This document shows positions 22,035-33,690 of a stretch of DNA of 64,000 bases, piece after piece (the stretch's first letter is position 1; the number at the start of each line of letters is the position of its first letter). The stretch is from Atriophallophorus winterbourni (lineage: Eukaryota > Platyhelminthes > Trematoda > Plagiorchiida > Microphallidae): assembly GCA_013407085.1 (NCBI GenBank), contig JACCGJ010023095.1:1-64000 (forward strand), given 5' to 3'. The translations under genes were made by a program, and so were the position numbers. The notes beneath the pieces were generated by a model, which worked only from the letters and a program-made list of their open reading frames with translations, was not told the origin of the DNA and did not search any database.

Positions 22035-24754
22035 GTGTTGTACGCTAATGTGTGCAGCATAAGAAATAAGTGGTCTGAACTTTCTCTTCGTGTAGCCGAG
22101 CTACACCCGAGGGTTATAGCGCTGTCTGAAACCTGGCTGTCTGCGGTTGATGTTGTGCCAGCTAGTATCAGCGAACAGTATCTTGTCATCAGATGCGATA
22201 GACCTGGCGATAGAAGAGGCGGAGGCGTGGCTCTTTTCCTTGAATATGGTCTGCACAATACGGGCCCAGGGTTATCACTCGCTATTGAAAATGTCCAAGT
22301 TGTTACTAGTGTCCTGACTTGCTACAAGTCAGCACTAGCGATTGCTTGTGTTTACGTCACGCCCTGTGCAACCATACAGGAGTTTACACAGCTTATTGAG
22401 ACACTCGACGGTTTGTTTCACTCAGCTCACAGTGTACTTATCTTGGGTGATTTCAACCTCCCAGACATAGATTGGCCTGTCCCCACTGGTCTAGTCACCC
22501 AGCAATCTGACACCTTTCTCGAATGGCTCCATAATCATGCGCTGCACCAGCATGTCAATGATCCTACAAGGTTTCGCCATGGATGCACTCCATCCACTCT
22601 TGACTTGGTATTGTCGTCCCAGCTAGAAGCCATCAGTCATTTAAAGTACCTACCGCCGCTCGGCAAAAGTGATCACGTAATGATAAGCTTCGAAGCGATA
22701 TTGCGTTTTCGCAAACCTTTCTCTCGTCCTAGACGCAATTTTAGGCGTGTAGACTGGGGTTTACTCTTGCAGACTTCAAAATCTTCCCTTCAGTTATCTA
22801 GCGATTCAAATGTAAATGAAAACTGGGATAGAATTTCTAAGTATCTAAACGAGTTACAAGACAAGCACGCTCCGCTGCAGTGTGTGAGAAGGCATCGAAG
22901 GCCACCCTGGTGGTCTCCTCGAGTCCGTAGGTCTACCCGTAAACGGGATCGTCTATGGCGGCAATATAAGCTATCCCTTACTTCTGGTTCTTGGGCCCGC
23001 TACAAAACCGCTCGGAATGCCTGTGTTAAATTACAACGTGTGCTCAAACAGGATTTTGAGTTATCTCTAGCTAGGGATGCTAAATCCAACCCGAAAAGGT
23101 TTTATAGCTACGCACAGTCAAAAGGAAAAACTAGGGAAAACATAGGGGATTTGAAACTGGAGGACGGAAAAGTTGCCGATACCGACCTGTCTAAGGCGAC
23201 TGCCTTCTCAGGGTTTTTCAGTAGCGTTCAACGACGGGATAATTCTTCAAACGCACCGTCAGGTCTGCTTAACCTGACACCTGGTGTCCATGTATTAGAT
23301 GAGTTGTCCTTCAATGAGACTGAGGTGTTTGACGCACTTATCCATGTTCGGGTCAACAAATCTGAGGGACCGGACGGCATCTACTCAATTATGCTTAAAA
23401 ATCTTGCCTCAGTGCTTGCCGAACCGTTTTGCCAGCTCTTTAATTCATGCCTGCAACCAGGAGTTGTTTCCAGTAAGTGGAGGGAAGCCATAGTCGTGCC
23501 AATACACAAGGGTGGTTGCAGGTCAACTGTTGGTAACTATAGACCGGTCAGCCTGACCAGCACCGTCTCGAAAATAATGGAAAAACTGCTGCGTGATAAA
23601 ATCTGTCAGCATCTTTGTCGGCATTCTCTGTTGAGTGTAACTCAGCATGGATTTCTTAAGGGTAGATCCTGCCTGACTAACCTCCTTAGCTTTCTCAATA
23701 CTGCCACTAAAAGGATGGATGAAGGGAAGCCTGTCGAAGCCCTCTACCTAGTCTTCAACAAGGCTTTCGATTCCGTAAATCACCGCCTTCTAGAGATTAA
23801 GCTTGCAGCAAAAGGCATACGGGGTAGTCTACTTGCTTGGATAAAGGCCTTCCTTACAGGTAGGACATTCCGAGTGAGAGTAGGATCTACGCTGTCGAAT
23901 CAAATCGACGTGATCAGTGGTGTACCCCAAGGTTCTGTACTTGGCCCTCTTCTATTCCTGATTTTCATCGATGACTTGTCCTCTGAATTGGAGTGCCCAT
24001 GCATCATTTTCGCGGATGATGTGAAATTCATCGGATCAACGGATGAAGATACCTTGAGCGGGTCATAAACCGGTCATACAAGTGGGATCTCCCACTGAAC
24101 CTATATAAGAGCCAACTCTTGTCATCACTGGTTGATAAGATTTCGGTCCAGGTGGCGGGGAATTCCCTCAGTGTTAACGCCAAACAGTGTGTTAAGGATT
24201 TGGGTGTACTGGTTAGGGCTGACTTGAAATGGGAGGACCAATGTGCCGCTGCGGCTCAGCGTGCACGCAAGGTACTTTTTGGATGAAATCAGTGCTATTG
24301 AGCGAAAGACCCGATGTATTCCTGCCACTTTACAAGGCATTAGTTCGGCCGCATCTTGAATACTGTGTTCAGGCGTGGTGTCCTCACTACAAAAAGGACA
24401 CCCTTCGACTTGAAAGCGTACGCTGTGCGCCTAATGTCTCTCGATCTTTTCTCCCTTAGGCGCCGTCGCTTAAGAGGTGACTTAATAGAAACCTTTAGGA
24501 TCTTGAAGGGTTTGAGTGGCGTGCAAATGAACGACTTCTTCACCTTAAGCCCCGAGCTGGGCACCCGGGGCCACTCACTTAAAATTGCTAAGAAACGATG
24601 TCGGCTAGACTCCAGGAAACACATTTTCAGCCTCAGGGTTGTTAACTTCTGGAACATTCTTCCAGAAGAACTTATATCCTGCAGTACCGTGTCTAGTTTT
24701 GAGCAGGGTTTGGACCGCAACTGGGATAAGTTGTTTCCTGAATACTCTCCTTAA
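22035..24754 (+). pseudogene. CR1 endonuclease-reverse transcriptase, motif A Asp lost, C-terminus frameshifted
   Basis: The first 677 residues read without a break. The endonuclease has LYANVCSIRNKWSEL, ALSETWLS, LILGDFNLPDIDW and LGKSDHVMISF. The RT has SEGPDGIYSIMLKN, NYRPVSLTSTVSKIMEK and QHGFLKGRSCLTNL. Motif A reads LYLVFNKAFDSVNH where CR1 enzymes have a catalytic Asp at the V. Motif B (ISGVPQGSVLGPLLF) and motif C (IIFADDVKFIG) are intact. After 24068 the frame breaks, but the C-terminal region is recognisable (CVKDLGVLVRADLKWED, then LMSLDLFSLRRRRLRGDLIE and SLRVVNFWNILPEELI). Confidence 0.85.
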
Positions 24755-24830
24755 TTGCTATACAAGCTTAGGTTTTTCATTTTTTAGCGTTATCCCGTAA
24801 ATAAAATGAGGGCTAGAGTTCTCTGTGTTT
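22035..24830 (+). mobile_element. CR1-like LINE, long ORF2
   Basis: A largely intact ORF2 (22035-24068), a disrupted C-terminus to 24754 and a short 3' UTR. It is followed closely by repeat W. Orientation is the same as the next CR1 element. Confidence 0.85.
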
Positions 24831-24879
24831 TTTATTTTATTATACACAATGCTACTTCAGCTGACCTCTCACCGTGCTA

Positions 24880-25118
24880 GTGAAGAGAAACTGCTTTTTC
24901 TTTTTCCAGCATCGGCTATAACGCGGTGCTTCCTACGTTGAACCCGGATAATCTCTTGGTTTCGCGATCGGCGAAGATTTCAAATAGACAAAAAGAATAA
25001 ACGTTTTGACAGTGGTGGGTGCTTCTCTGCAGCTTTCCACTGAAAGAAATTCTGGACGCTCGATTGGCTTGTTAGCCACATACTGTCCTGTGCAAACTGA
25101 ACTGAACTGAACTGTAAA
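24880..25118 (+). repeat. SINE-like repeat W
   Basis: It has 'gctagtgaagagaaac', 'gacagtggtgggtgcttctc', 'agaaattctggacgctcgat' and a ctgaa-repeat tail at about 25097-25115. Confidence 0.75.
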
Positions 25119-25189
25119 TTCCTGTAAATTCCTGTAAATTCATCCCCATCCCATTCCACTTTATGTGACATCGAATTTACACCCACAGT

Positions 25190-26990
25190 TATATATCATA
25201 AACTAAAAAACTTACGACCCACCAGTTCCGCTGGACCAGACGGTTTCCATCCCCGAACCCTACGCGAATGTGCCTCCTCTCTCTGTTATCCCCTGGCTAA
25301 TCTTTTCACGCACCTTTTTGCTAACGGCTGTGTCCCACTTGACTGGAAGTGTGGATCTATCTCTCCCATCTATAAAAGCGGCTCTCGGTCTCTCGTGTCT
25401 AATTACCGACCGATAACATTACTCTCTGTTATATCGAAACTTATGGAATCTATTATCAGTGACTCTCTGATCCAGTTCATTGAAGGACTACACCTTCTGT
25501 CTGATTCGCAACACGGTTTCCGTCCCCGGAGATCATGTGTGACAAACCTGATGCTCGCACGTGACCACTGGACATCCGAAGTCGACAAAGGACGAGAGAT
25601 TCACCTAGTATACTTAGATTTCTCGAAAGCTTTCGACAGAGTCAACCATCGAATCTTGCTCCGCAAATTATGTTCTCTAGGGATTGCAGGTCAGTTGCTT
25701 CAGTGGCTTGAGAGTTATTTATCAGATCGCCGCGCATGCGTCCGCGTCGATGGATGCCTCTCTTCAAGTTTCAGCATTTCCAGCGGTGTCCCTCAAGGCT
25801 CTGTACTCGGGCCAACCCTATTCCTATCCTTCATTGATGATGTCGTTCAAGCCATTGATTCCCACACGCTCATGTATGCCGACGACATGAAACTCTGGAG
25901 AGTCATCACATGTCAACACGACATCGATCAACTACAGGACGACCTCAATTCGCTTTATGTGTGGTCACTCGAAAATTGCTTACCGTTCAATACAGAGAAA
26001 TGCCGCGTCCTTTCAACGCGTGCAAACTCTAGCCCAAGCTATTACCTGGGATTACACCCAATTGAGACGACTTCCTCAGAAAGGACTTAGGCATTATCGT
26101 GCAGTCCAACATGTCAGTCTCGGCGACGTGCCTGAGAGCAGCCAATAAAGCAAACGCCATGCTTGGTCTTCTCAAACGTGTTTTTCGCAGATTTGAACCT
26201 CAATGTTTGTCGCTTTTGCTCAAAACATTCATCCGTCCACATCTCGAATACGCCGTTCAAGTTTGGTGCCCGTGGTTACTGAAGGACCAAAGACTTCTTG
26301 AGGCTCCCCAGCGACGCGCCACAAAACTTGTCAGAGGTCTGGCTTCGTATGCTTATCCTGAATGTCTTCGCTCCCTCAATCTCTTTTCAGTGAAATACAG
26401 AAGGCTCCGTGGTGACCTCATTCTCACCTACCAAATCCTCTCATCCACTGATCACCCTTGTAAATACATTCTCGTCTTTAATCGTGAAACTTCACATCTT
26501 CGTGGCCATTCACTCAAACTTTCATATCAACACTCACGCCTCAACTGTCGCAGGCATTTCTTTTCCCTCCGGATATGTACTCACTGGAATAGTCTACCCC
26601 AGGAAGTCGTATCCGCAACGTCCGTAGAGGTTTTTAAACGGAGTCTGGACGCTCATTTAAATGATCTCCACAACGACATACCTTGAGGCCTTGTCTGTCC
26701 GATTGCTGTTGTTCTCGGATCAGCACTGATCCACTACACCGCATCGCGTACTAGCTTCATTTTTTCAGGTCTAACGCCACCCCGATGCCTCCGTATTCTC
26801 CTGCTACCGCCTCGCAATATAAGGAAGGCGCAATTCCAAAGCGAGTGTGGCCCGCTATAAGGCCTCCCCGTCCCCGAACAGATGACACTCACAATTTTAT
26901 TTCCACCACACTGTACATACTAACCTGTGGTTATTTTTAAGCTATGCTTTTACACCACAATAAACCATTGAACCATTGAACCATTGAACT
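25190..26990 (+). mobile_element. CR1-like LINE, 5'-truncated, one frameshift
   Basis: Coding sense starts inside the RT fingers (SSAGPDGFHPRTL) right after repeat W. The 3' end carries an octamer tail, three copies of attgaacc-type repeats at 26962-26990, as is usual for CR1. The endonuclease half is absent, consistent with incomplete reverse transcription. Confidence 0.88.
25205..26686 (+). pseudogene. CR1 reverse transcriptase, catalytic boxes intact
   Basis: RT boxes in order are SNYRPITLLSVISKLMES, SQHGFRPRRSCVTNL, VYLDFSKAFDRVNH (motif A with Asp), ISSGVPQGSVLGPTLF, and LMYADDMKLW (motif C). A frameshift near 26080-26100 separates this from the C-terminal domain: FIRPHLEYAVQVWCPWLL, APQRRATKLVRGL, RLRGDLILTYQIL and SLRICTHWNSLPQEVV. 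Apart from that lesion the protein half is preserved, so this is a fairly young copy. Confidence 0.88.
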
Positions 26991-26994
26991 GAAT

Positions 26995-27165
26995 AACGAG
27001 GTGATTCCCGATCGTCGATGATATCCAGTGCACAATGAGAAAAAACGTTTTGGCAGTGGTGGTTGCTACTCTGCAGCTTTTCACCGAAATTAATTCTAAT
27101 CGCTCGATTAGCTCGGTGACCACTTACTGTCCTGTGCGACTGAACTGAACTGAACTGATCTACTG
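26995..27165 (+). repeat. SINE-like repeat W, 5'-shortened
   Basis: It has 'ttggcagtggtggttgct', 'cgctcgatta' and a ctgaa-repeat tail at about 27145-27160. It stands about 150 bp ahead of the LRR-Ig start codon. Confidence 0.7.
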
Positions 27166-27313
27166 AACTTACTGAGAATTTTTCAAACAAGCCGTTATTC
27201 AAGGTTACATGGGACTTTTGAAACTAACCAGAATTGGTTACCTGTCCTATTTTTGAATGTTTCATCGCTAAACCCTGGCAATTTTTATCATCTTTGTGCT
27301 AAAAAGACCATAA

Positions 27314-29530
27314 ATGCATTACAAAACAGTTCTCAGGTTCACTTTGTGTTTTAGTGCAATTCTTTTATCTGCTACAATATCTACAGCATCAGTCTGTTCT
27401 TCTGTGTCGCCAACCCGGTCTTTACTCTCTCTTTCTATATTTGAAAATCATTTAAATCAATCTATTTTACAGTCTTGCCCTGGCGGAACGAAATACTTGG
27501 AAATTGTTGCTTCAGACTTGACTACTCGATTCCTTTCAAACGATATCTTCCATGGCTCTCACGTTCCACTTATCACTACCTTGATTATCAAGGTGAAGAA
27601 GCTGTATATTGTTAACGAAAAATTCGTTCCATTTTTGGATTCGAAATTGAGCACCATCAGTTTAGCTGGTTGTGGTGTCACCTCACTGCCATTTGGTCTT
27701 TTCCGCCATCTACCGGTTTTAAAACAAATCGATTTAAGCTCCAATTATATTAGTTCTCTACCTCCAGATCTATTACTATACTCACCTCTGGTCACTCACG
27801 TAAATCTGTCATCAAATCGACTCAAAATGCTCCCATTTTTCAAACTTGGAACTCCTCAAGCCAATCTATCTATCGACGTATCCGGGAATCCTATCGAATG
27901 TAACTGTGCTAACGTGTTGTTGTCAGAACATATTAAATTTTTCGGGGATCCCGCTTGTAGTGCAAACTCAATTTCTTGCAACACTCCTCCTATTCAACTG
28001 ACAGTGAACGTTACCGATCCCGAGGTGGATACATATATTGTTCCAATTTTGGCCAGCCAATCTCTTTCCATAAGCTGTCGAGCTTCTTCCCAACAACCTA
28101 TCCAGCTATTTTGGATCTCTCCCATCGGAATAATTCCTCCAAACCCAGAACTCTCGTTGTTCAATATCTCTTATCAAGTTCAACCTATATTGGAACCGAC
28201 TGTCATTAACTCCATACAAGGTAATTCGGAATCGAATATCTTCATCAGTAATGTTCGCGGACATCTTGCCGGTGACTGGTATTGTGTTGCTAAATCAAAC
28301 GTGGATATTGTGGTTTCCAAGCCACTTCAAATTGACGTCAGATCAAGTATGTATCATTCGCATGTATATTACATTTCCTTGTGTTACGGTTATGGTGGAA
28401 TGATCGTTCTGCTAATGATAGGTATTATCGGTGGTACCATTCGTTACTGTAGTGAAACCCGTTGCCTTAGACGTCCTCAGCCGCCCTTTGCTTATGGCGG
28501 TAAAGCCTTCATTGGAGTCATCCCTGTACCAGAAGTAGACGATGAGGAAATATCAGAGAAATTTATCGATGATAAAGTTGGCTATATTTCAGAATCATCT
28601 GTCCGTTACATATCAGCTAAACCCATATGTGCAATTTGTTCAAGACCTCCCACCTACTGGTTTTGCCAGAAATGCACAAGTGTTCATTTTGCGGAGTCGA
28701 TTTTAACAAAAACTGAGCAATCACTGACAGATCCAGAACTTCCTATTGGTGTCCTATCCTCTGAAGGTGAAATCAAACTTCACGATCACAATTTACCCTC
28801 AACGTTATCTAGTGTTACCGCCGTTCCACGGTCTGTATTGCAAAATGGAACGGATCCCCATCAGCCACTTATGCAAAATGCGATCAATTTAACTGATAAT
28901 ATGGAATTTCCTAACTCACAGAGAGATTTGTGTGACAGCTGCCGATTTTCTGACGTCATATACGTTCGATCCGGTAATTGTGTCATCAAAGTTGTGCAAA
29001 TGAGTGACAACACTCTCGAGGATGGCGGTGATAATGTATTAATCCAAACTAGTTCGATAAAAGAAGCTATTTGTATGCATTCAAAGCCGCGAACCAATAA
29101 AGCTGATGTAAAGTTAATAGTGTCCAATGAAAAGCTTGCAGAAGAGTATCGCAGTGCTCTCGAAGATCTCGCCCGTGCCGTTGAAAGTCCAGATATTGCT
29201 TGTTTCCGTGAACATTTAGAAGAATTCCGAAGCAGGCTTCGCCGTGATGTTGGCCATGGTGTTAAAGTTTTACGTGGGGAATTTCAAGATTTTCGTGCAA
29301 AATCTGCACGGGGCGTCGCGAATTTGAGAAATCAAAGCTCAATGGCCGCTCAAAGATTTCGTGCAGGAATTACTCATGGCGTAGAACACATGAGAGGAAG
29401 TATAAAAAGTGTCGCAGAATTATGTGGAGCCTCTGGTACGATTGGTCAAACAATTTCTGTGGTTAGTGTCTATGTCGATGAGACAGATCAAGTGAAAAAG
29501 CAGAAAGTCATTTCTGATTTCGTTTTTTAA
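27314..29530 (+). CDS. LRR and Ig-domain single-pass membrane protein, uninterrupted
   Basis: A 738-residue frame with a TAA directly before its first ATG, which fixes the start within this exon. Residues 1-26 form a signal peptide. Leucine-rich repeats lie at about 85-175 (LKQIDLSSNYISSLPPDLL, VTHVNLSSNRLKMLP), then an LRR C-terminal cap with CNC at 196-198 and Cys at 215 and 222. One Ig-like domain spans about 245-342 (SISCRAS; DWYCVAKS). The membrane helix is about 350-378. The 360-residue cytoplasmic tail has C439xxC442 and C451xxC454, C540xxC543, and near 630-700 three basic-amphipathic segments with FR...GV..LR spacing. The ectodomain suggests adhesion or receptor work at the cell surface, as in LRIG, kekkon or AMIGO-like families. 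The tail is not one I recognise. It is a host gene, unlike its retroelement neighbours. A 5' non-coding exon is possible. Confidence 0.88.
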   Translation: MHYKTVLRFTLCFSAILLSATISTASVCSSVSPTRSLLSLSIFENHLNQSILQSCPGGTKYLEIVASDLTTRFLSNDIFHGSHVPLITTLIIKVKKLYIVNEKFVPFLDSKLSTISLAGCGVTSLPFGLFRHLPVLKQIDLSSNYISSLPPDLLLYSPLVTHVNLSSNRLKMLPFFKLGTPQANLSIDVSGNPIECNCANVLLSEHIKFFGDPACSANSISCNTPPIQLTVNVTDPEVDTYIVPILASQSLSISCRASSQQPIQLFWISPIGIIPPNPELSLFNISYQVQPILEPTVINSIQGNSESNIFISNVRGHLAGDWYCVAKSNVDIVVSKPLQIDVRSSMYHSHVYYISLCYGYGGMIVLLMIGIIGGTIRYCSETRCLRRPQPPFAYGGKAFIGVIPVPEVDDEEISEKFIDDKVGYISESSVRYISAKPICAICSRPPTYWFCQKCTSVHFAESILTKTEQSLTDPELPIGVLSSEGEIKLHDHNLPSTLSSVTAVPRSVLQNGTDPHQPLMQNAINLTDNMEFPNSQRDLCDSCRFSDVIYVRSGNCVIKVVQMSDNTLEDGGDNVLIQTSSIKEAICMHSKPRTNKADVKLIVSNEKLAEEYRSALEDLARAVESPDIACFREHLEEFRSRLRRDVGHGVKVLRGEFQDFRAKSARGVANLRNQSSMAAQRFRAGITHGVEHMRGSIKSVAELCGASGTIGQTISVVSVYVDETDQVKKQKVISDFVF

Positions 29531-29884
29531 TTTTGTCACATGTTTGCAATTTTCATTATGGATGAATTTCATCCCTTCAAAATCACAAAATTTGCCCAGG
29601 ATCCTATTTTGGACCGTCCACTGATCTCTTTCTTGTCTTGGTTGATTTTCAGACGTAGACCAGACTTGTATCTATATGAGAGTAGTTAATATAACGTTTT
29701 ATTACATTTTCGAGTTTTAGTTCAAGCCACCGATCTTTGGTAAGATTGAAATTCAAAACGTATTAAAGTTCTTAAAGGACATGATGATTATCATTTGTAT
29801 TAATTGCAAATCGCATACTTTGCAGCAATTCCAGCTCTGTTAAAGCGATACTTTTATTGGGTCCCCGGGTCAACTGGATGTGCA
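29531..29884. other. 3' flank of LRR-Ig gene
   Basis: Probable 3' UTR. An ATTAAA is present at about 29762 and may serve as the polyadenylation signal. No other feature is seen. Confidence 0.4.
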
Positions 29885-30655
29885 CATGTATAAAAGCACA
29901 AGCCTGATCCAGGCAAAGTGCCGCACAGTCAGAGACTGCACGTGGGCTAAGATACTGCCAGGTTGCCCAGGCCTAGACAGATATGGGGAAGGAAAAATAA
30001 CAGGAAATGATCATCATCATCATCATCATGAAGCACAAGTCTGGAGCCAGACAAAGTGCTAAGCAGATAAGCAAGCGCGTGGTAAAGGGAACGCAGGCAA
30101 GCGGAATACGCAAAAGCAAATGCACAAAAAAGCAGCTTGTTTTTGTAGTTTCACTGCATGCGATTTTTGGGTTTTTGTTTTGTTTTTGTTTTTTTGTTTC
30201 TTATGTAAAATAATACCGAATAAAAAATTATGACACACATAATAAAATACACTGGCGCCACTGACTTCGGTTTGTAGCCATATCGCGTAAGGTTTCCAGC
30301 CAACTATTAGGTGGAGCTTTGGACCCCACCCAGGCAAACGAATACGCCCAACTGAGCCTAGCGCTACGGTGAGTTTCTTCATCCCAACGCGCCACGTCAT
30401 GGACTGGCCACCCGATCTTTTCTCCCAGCTTTTCTCAGGCTCTGTGAATAAAGCGCGGTACGGTAAACGGTGAGTAGGCATTCTTAATACATGTTCCAAC
30501 CATCGCAAGCGAGCAAGCATCAGCATTTCTCTCAGTCCGTGGCCACCTGGTCCTAACACCCGCTTGCAGACATTTATATTTGTAATACGATGCTGCCACA
30601 GGAAATGATAATGAGACTCCAGCCTGTTTCAGCATGAAGCTCACTACCTCTGTCT
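29885..30655 (-). repeat. SINE-like repeat R, split by a nested insertion
   Basis: The left part (29885-30011) has 'aaagcacaagcctgatccag' and 'cctagacagatatg'. The right part (30598-30655) has 'gagactccag' and 'gtttcagcatgaagctcac'. Together they make the order seen in unbroken copies such as 35408-35650. The insertion between them is flanked by a 12-bp duplication. Confidence 0.75.
30012..30597 (-). mobile_element. RTE-like 3' end nested in repeat R, 12-bp target duplication
   Basis: ACAGGAAATGAT occurs at 30000-30011 and again at 30598-30609. Between them, the minus strand encodes an RTE C-terminus (MLARLRWLEHVLRMPTHRL, GGQSMTWRVGMKKL, LPGWGPK) and ends in an ATC-triplet tail at 30010-30028. 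Length and tail fit a 5'-truncated target-primed insertion. Confidence 0.8.
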
Positions 30656-30959
30656 ATATATGGGCGACCAGACTGTATCCCAGCCCACATACCACCATAA
30701 CAATCACACAACATAAATTCCATAGTGCATCGTCCGTCACACACGATAAATCGGGTCGCCTTACCTGCTTCATACACCAGGGCGGGTATCGAAAACAAGC
30801 TACAGCTGACCCTACTCTTCAATCTTTTCTGTTCTCGCTCCTTCCACACTTTTTATTTTTTATCCTTTAGCGTCCAGGATGATAAGTGGCTGATCGGAAC
30901 CTTTTCGAAGCTTAACATATCTTAAACACAAAACTCAGTTTATAAAACCGCGCACGTCT

Positions 30960-31810
30960 GCATTCATAGGTGCCAAAAATGTACGGACGCCACGTCAATC
31001 AGACCAGCAAGCTGTTCTTACCCTTTGCCTAGGTTCGTTGTCTGTCGACATTTTTTGCTTGTCAGAGACAAGACTTTATGATCCCTCTACGATAATCAAA
31101 TTGACTATACCAACTCTTTCCAACAACTACTTTTTGCGCTGCTCAGGTTACTCTTTTGCTTCCTCAGGGCAAGCGTGTGTGGGTATAGTTCTGAGTTTGC
31201 AATCAGAATGCTCACTTTTAGACTGGATTCCCGTCAATAGCTGGATGTGTACCGTCCGACTAGCTACTTCTATCAACACTACTTCCCAAACTCAAAGTAA
31301 GCGCTGCTTGTTCGTAATTACCACTTATGCTCCGACTAATAGTAGCACTGATGTCAGCAAAGATATCTTCTAAAACGAACTTTGTGTACTCTTACGACGC
31401 GTAAAGAGTTCTGATATCAATATTCTTGCTGGGTATATGAATGCACAAATTGGTCGCCAAAATGATACTTAGTCACAACTCAGTGGTTCATTTAATCTCG
31501 ATGCGCATCTGATAGATAATGGTGAACGGGTTGAAGAAGAAGAAAAATGGCTTTTTTCACCTATGTGCACTGCACAGACTATTTATTAGCATCACTTCGT
31601 TTAGACATAAAAAGCGGCAGTGTGCAACTTGGCGTCCGCCTAACGATGATCAGCCATGTGCATGAAATGACCATCTCGCCATCCGCGCTAGATGGAGATA
31701 CTGCATTGAAGACTGTCGCTTTTTCTGGAACACTAGCTTGGATTCTGATCACGCGCAGTGCAGTATTACAGTACATCTTCATTCTGCAGCTAATACGATA
31801 CTATATTGAT
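30960..31810 (+). mobile_element. RTE-like endonuclease remnant
   Basis: SVDIFCLSETRLYDPS at 31038, then FVITTYAPTNSSTDVSKD, AQIGRQND at about 31445 and LIDNGERV at about 31510 are endonuclease landmarks. Stops and frame changes separate them. RT is absent. Confidence 0.65.
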
Positions 31811-31814
31811 TTGC

Positions 31815-31985
31815 CACCGGTAGTGAGCTGAGTTCGAAAACACGCCGGAGTTTCACTGTCATTTCTTTTTTCATTTGCCATATCTATCTAGGCCTGGGCA
31901 ACCTGACAGTGTTTTAGTCCAATTGCAGTCTATGACCTTGCGGCACTTCGTCTGGATCAGACATGTGATTTCATTCATTCACTCA
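31815..31985 (+). repeat. SINE-like repeat R, 5'-truncated
   Basis: It contains 'tagtgagctg', 'acgccggagtttcactg', 'taggcctgggcaacctgaca' and 'ggatcagacatgtgatttca', ending in CATTC repeats. Oriented with its short-repeat tail downstream on the plus strand. Confidence 0.7.
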
Positions 31986-32024
31986 ATGCCTAACTGATAT
32001 GCCTGCGGAAACACACTTGAATCT

Positions 32025-32600
32025 CGCTACCATCATCATCATCAAAGACAGCAATACACCGGTAGCACGTACCGAATGCTTGACTGCCATACAACCATGA
32101 AAAAGTAAAATCCTAAAAGATGGTTAAGGGCGGGACTTAAATTGCTACGGCTTCTATAGAAGAGTAAGCACAAACAAACTGAGGAGAGGTGCCTGCACCT
32201 CGAATGGAACATACATTCAAACAAGTTTCGTGAACGAGTAGAGCGACATCAGCACGGCAGCTTCCTTGCGGCTTTCACTGTCATGCATCATAAAAAGCTT
32301 TTCTCGTCACTCCGCTTGACAACATACAAGGTTACGCAAACACTCCAAGAATATGCTTAGTGCAAGACCGCTATTGAACACGGTTTCGGGACATATCCTG
32401 AAGCGTAATTAACCACTGCGATATGTGATCGCGGGGACACCAGCCTGGAAGACGCGCTGCGCCTACTTTTGAAAGGTTACTAGTAAGGGTTTTTAACTAC
32501 CTATGCCATGTGACGGTTTGACCACCCCGAGATTTACGCTAATCAGGATGTGGCGTCGCAAAAAGAATCTGTTTCTAGGCTTGAGCAAATGTACAGTAAG
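32025..32600 (-). mobile_element. RTE-like 3' fragment, duplicate of 61851-62430
   Basis: About 560 bp match the segment at 61851-62410 with few differences. The better copy at 62417-62154 encodes an RTE C-terminus (RGGQTVTWHRQLKIL, LPGWCPRD). The ATC-triplet tail lies at 32030-32043. Here the frame is broken. Confidence 0.7.
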
Positions 32601-32629
32601 AAGAAGAAGAAAGAAGAAAAATGGCTTTA

Positions 32630-32728
32630 TTCGAGTACAGCGAATTTTCAGCTTGGCTCACGTGCAATCTCTGATTATGCGGCACTTTGTCGGGATCAGA
32701 CTTGCGGTTTCATTCATACATGACATTG
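32630..32728 (+). repeat. SINE-like repeat R, 3' end only
   Basis: It has 'ctcacgtgcaatctctgatt', 'ggcactttgtcgggatcaga' and a CATTCATA tail. Confidence 0.55.
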
Positions 32729-33129
32729 CGCAATGCGGTAAAAATCGCGTTCGATTTCTGTGTGATATTGTCAGATACCGCAACAGAAAGATTATGTTCA
32801 AGCTTCCAGTGTAAACTTGCTGAATATTAGGTTCTGAAAGTTTATCAATTGGTAGGCGTGTCGTGTATGTAGTATGTACCTTGTGCTACAAGGCAGGCTC
32901 GGCGAACACCAATCACGACCTCCCTTTTCTTGGCTACATCATTATTTTACGTATTATGGTTCAATATTGCTATTATTTCTTGCTGAACACCGAGATGGAT
33001 CAGTGGTTTGGCAGAGCAAATGCCATCTTGTCCGTGTTGAGCTGCCGTGGTGTAGTTAAAGATCGACCATTGACGCAAGGTATAAACGGGATCTGGATGC
33101 ATTCCATATAGTGAGCATTTATCGCATAT
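32729..33129. other. no gene recognised
   Basis: No coding evidence. Probably old repeat debris. Confidence 0.35.
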
Positions 33130-33445
33130 TGAACATTTCATCATCACAATCAACAACATCAATATTACACCGGTGGCGACTATCGGATAGGTGGGACGTA
33201 TATGTTTGAGGAATCTTCAGAAGAGTAAACACAAACAAAATGGAACAATCAGCTAATCAAGTATCGTCAACGAGTGCACTGACATCAGCACAGCGGCTTC
33301 CTCGCTGATTCCACTGCCACACATAACAATCTTAATGGAAGACCACTGCTGAAACGGTTTCGAATCATCCGTGAGCGTAATTTGCCGTTGTAATATGGAA
33401 TTGTTGGGACCACAGCCCAGAAGATGGATTGCACTAACTTTAGGA
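33130..33445 (-). mobile_element. diverged copy of the RTE-like 3' fragment
   Basis: It shares the order 'agaagagtaaacacaaacaaa', 'cagcggcttcct' and 'ctgaaacggtttcg' with 32150-32400, with lower similarity. Confidence 0.5.
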
Positions 33446-33447
33446 TG

Positions 33448-33690
33448 TTTGATGTGATGTGAAATCACAAGCCTGATCAAGGCAAAGTGCCGCACAATCA
33501 GAGATTGCACATGGGCGAGATACTGTCAGGTTGTCCATGCCTAGACAGATATGACAAAAGTAGTAGAAATTGCAGTGAGACTCCAGCGTGTTTCAGCATG
33601 CAGCTCACTACCGGTGGCCAATCAATTTCGCACAATGTTAGCCGCACAGCACAGAAATACTGCACTATTGCACATCCGTCCACGTGCACA
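33448..33690 (-). repeat. SINE-like repeat R
   Basis: A nearly complete copy from 'gaaatcacaagcctgatcaa' to 'gcacatccgtccacg'. The short-repeat tail is on the minus-strand 3' side. Confidence 0.75.
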
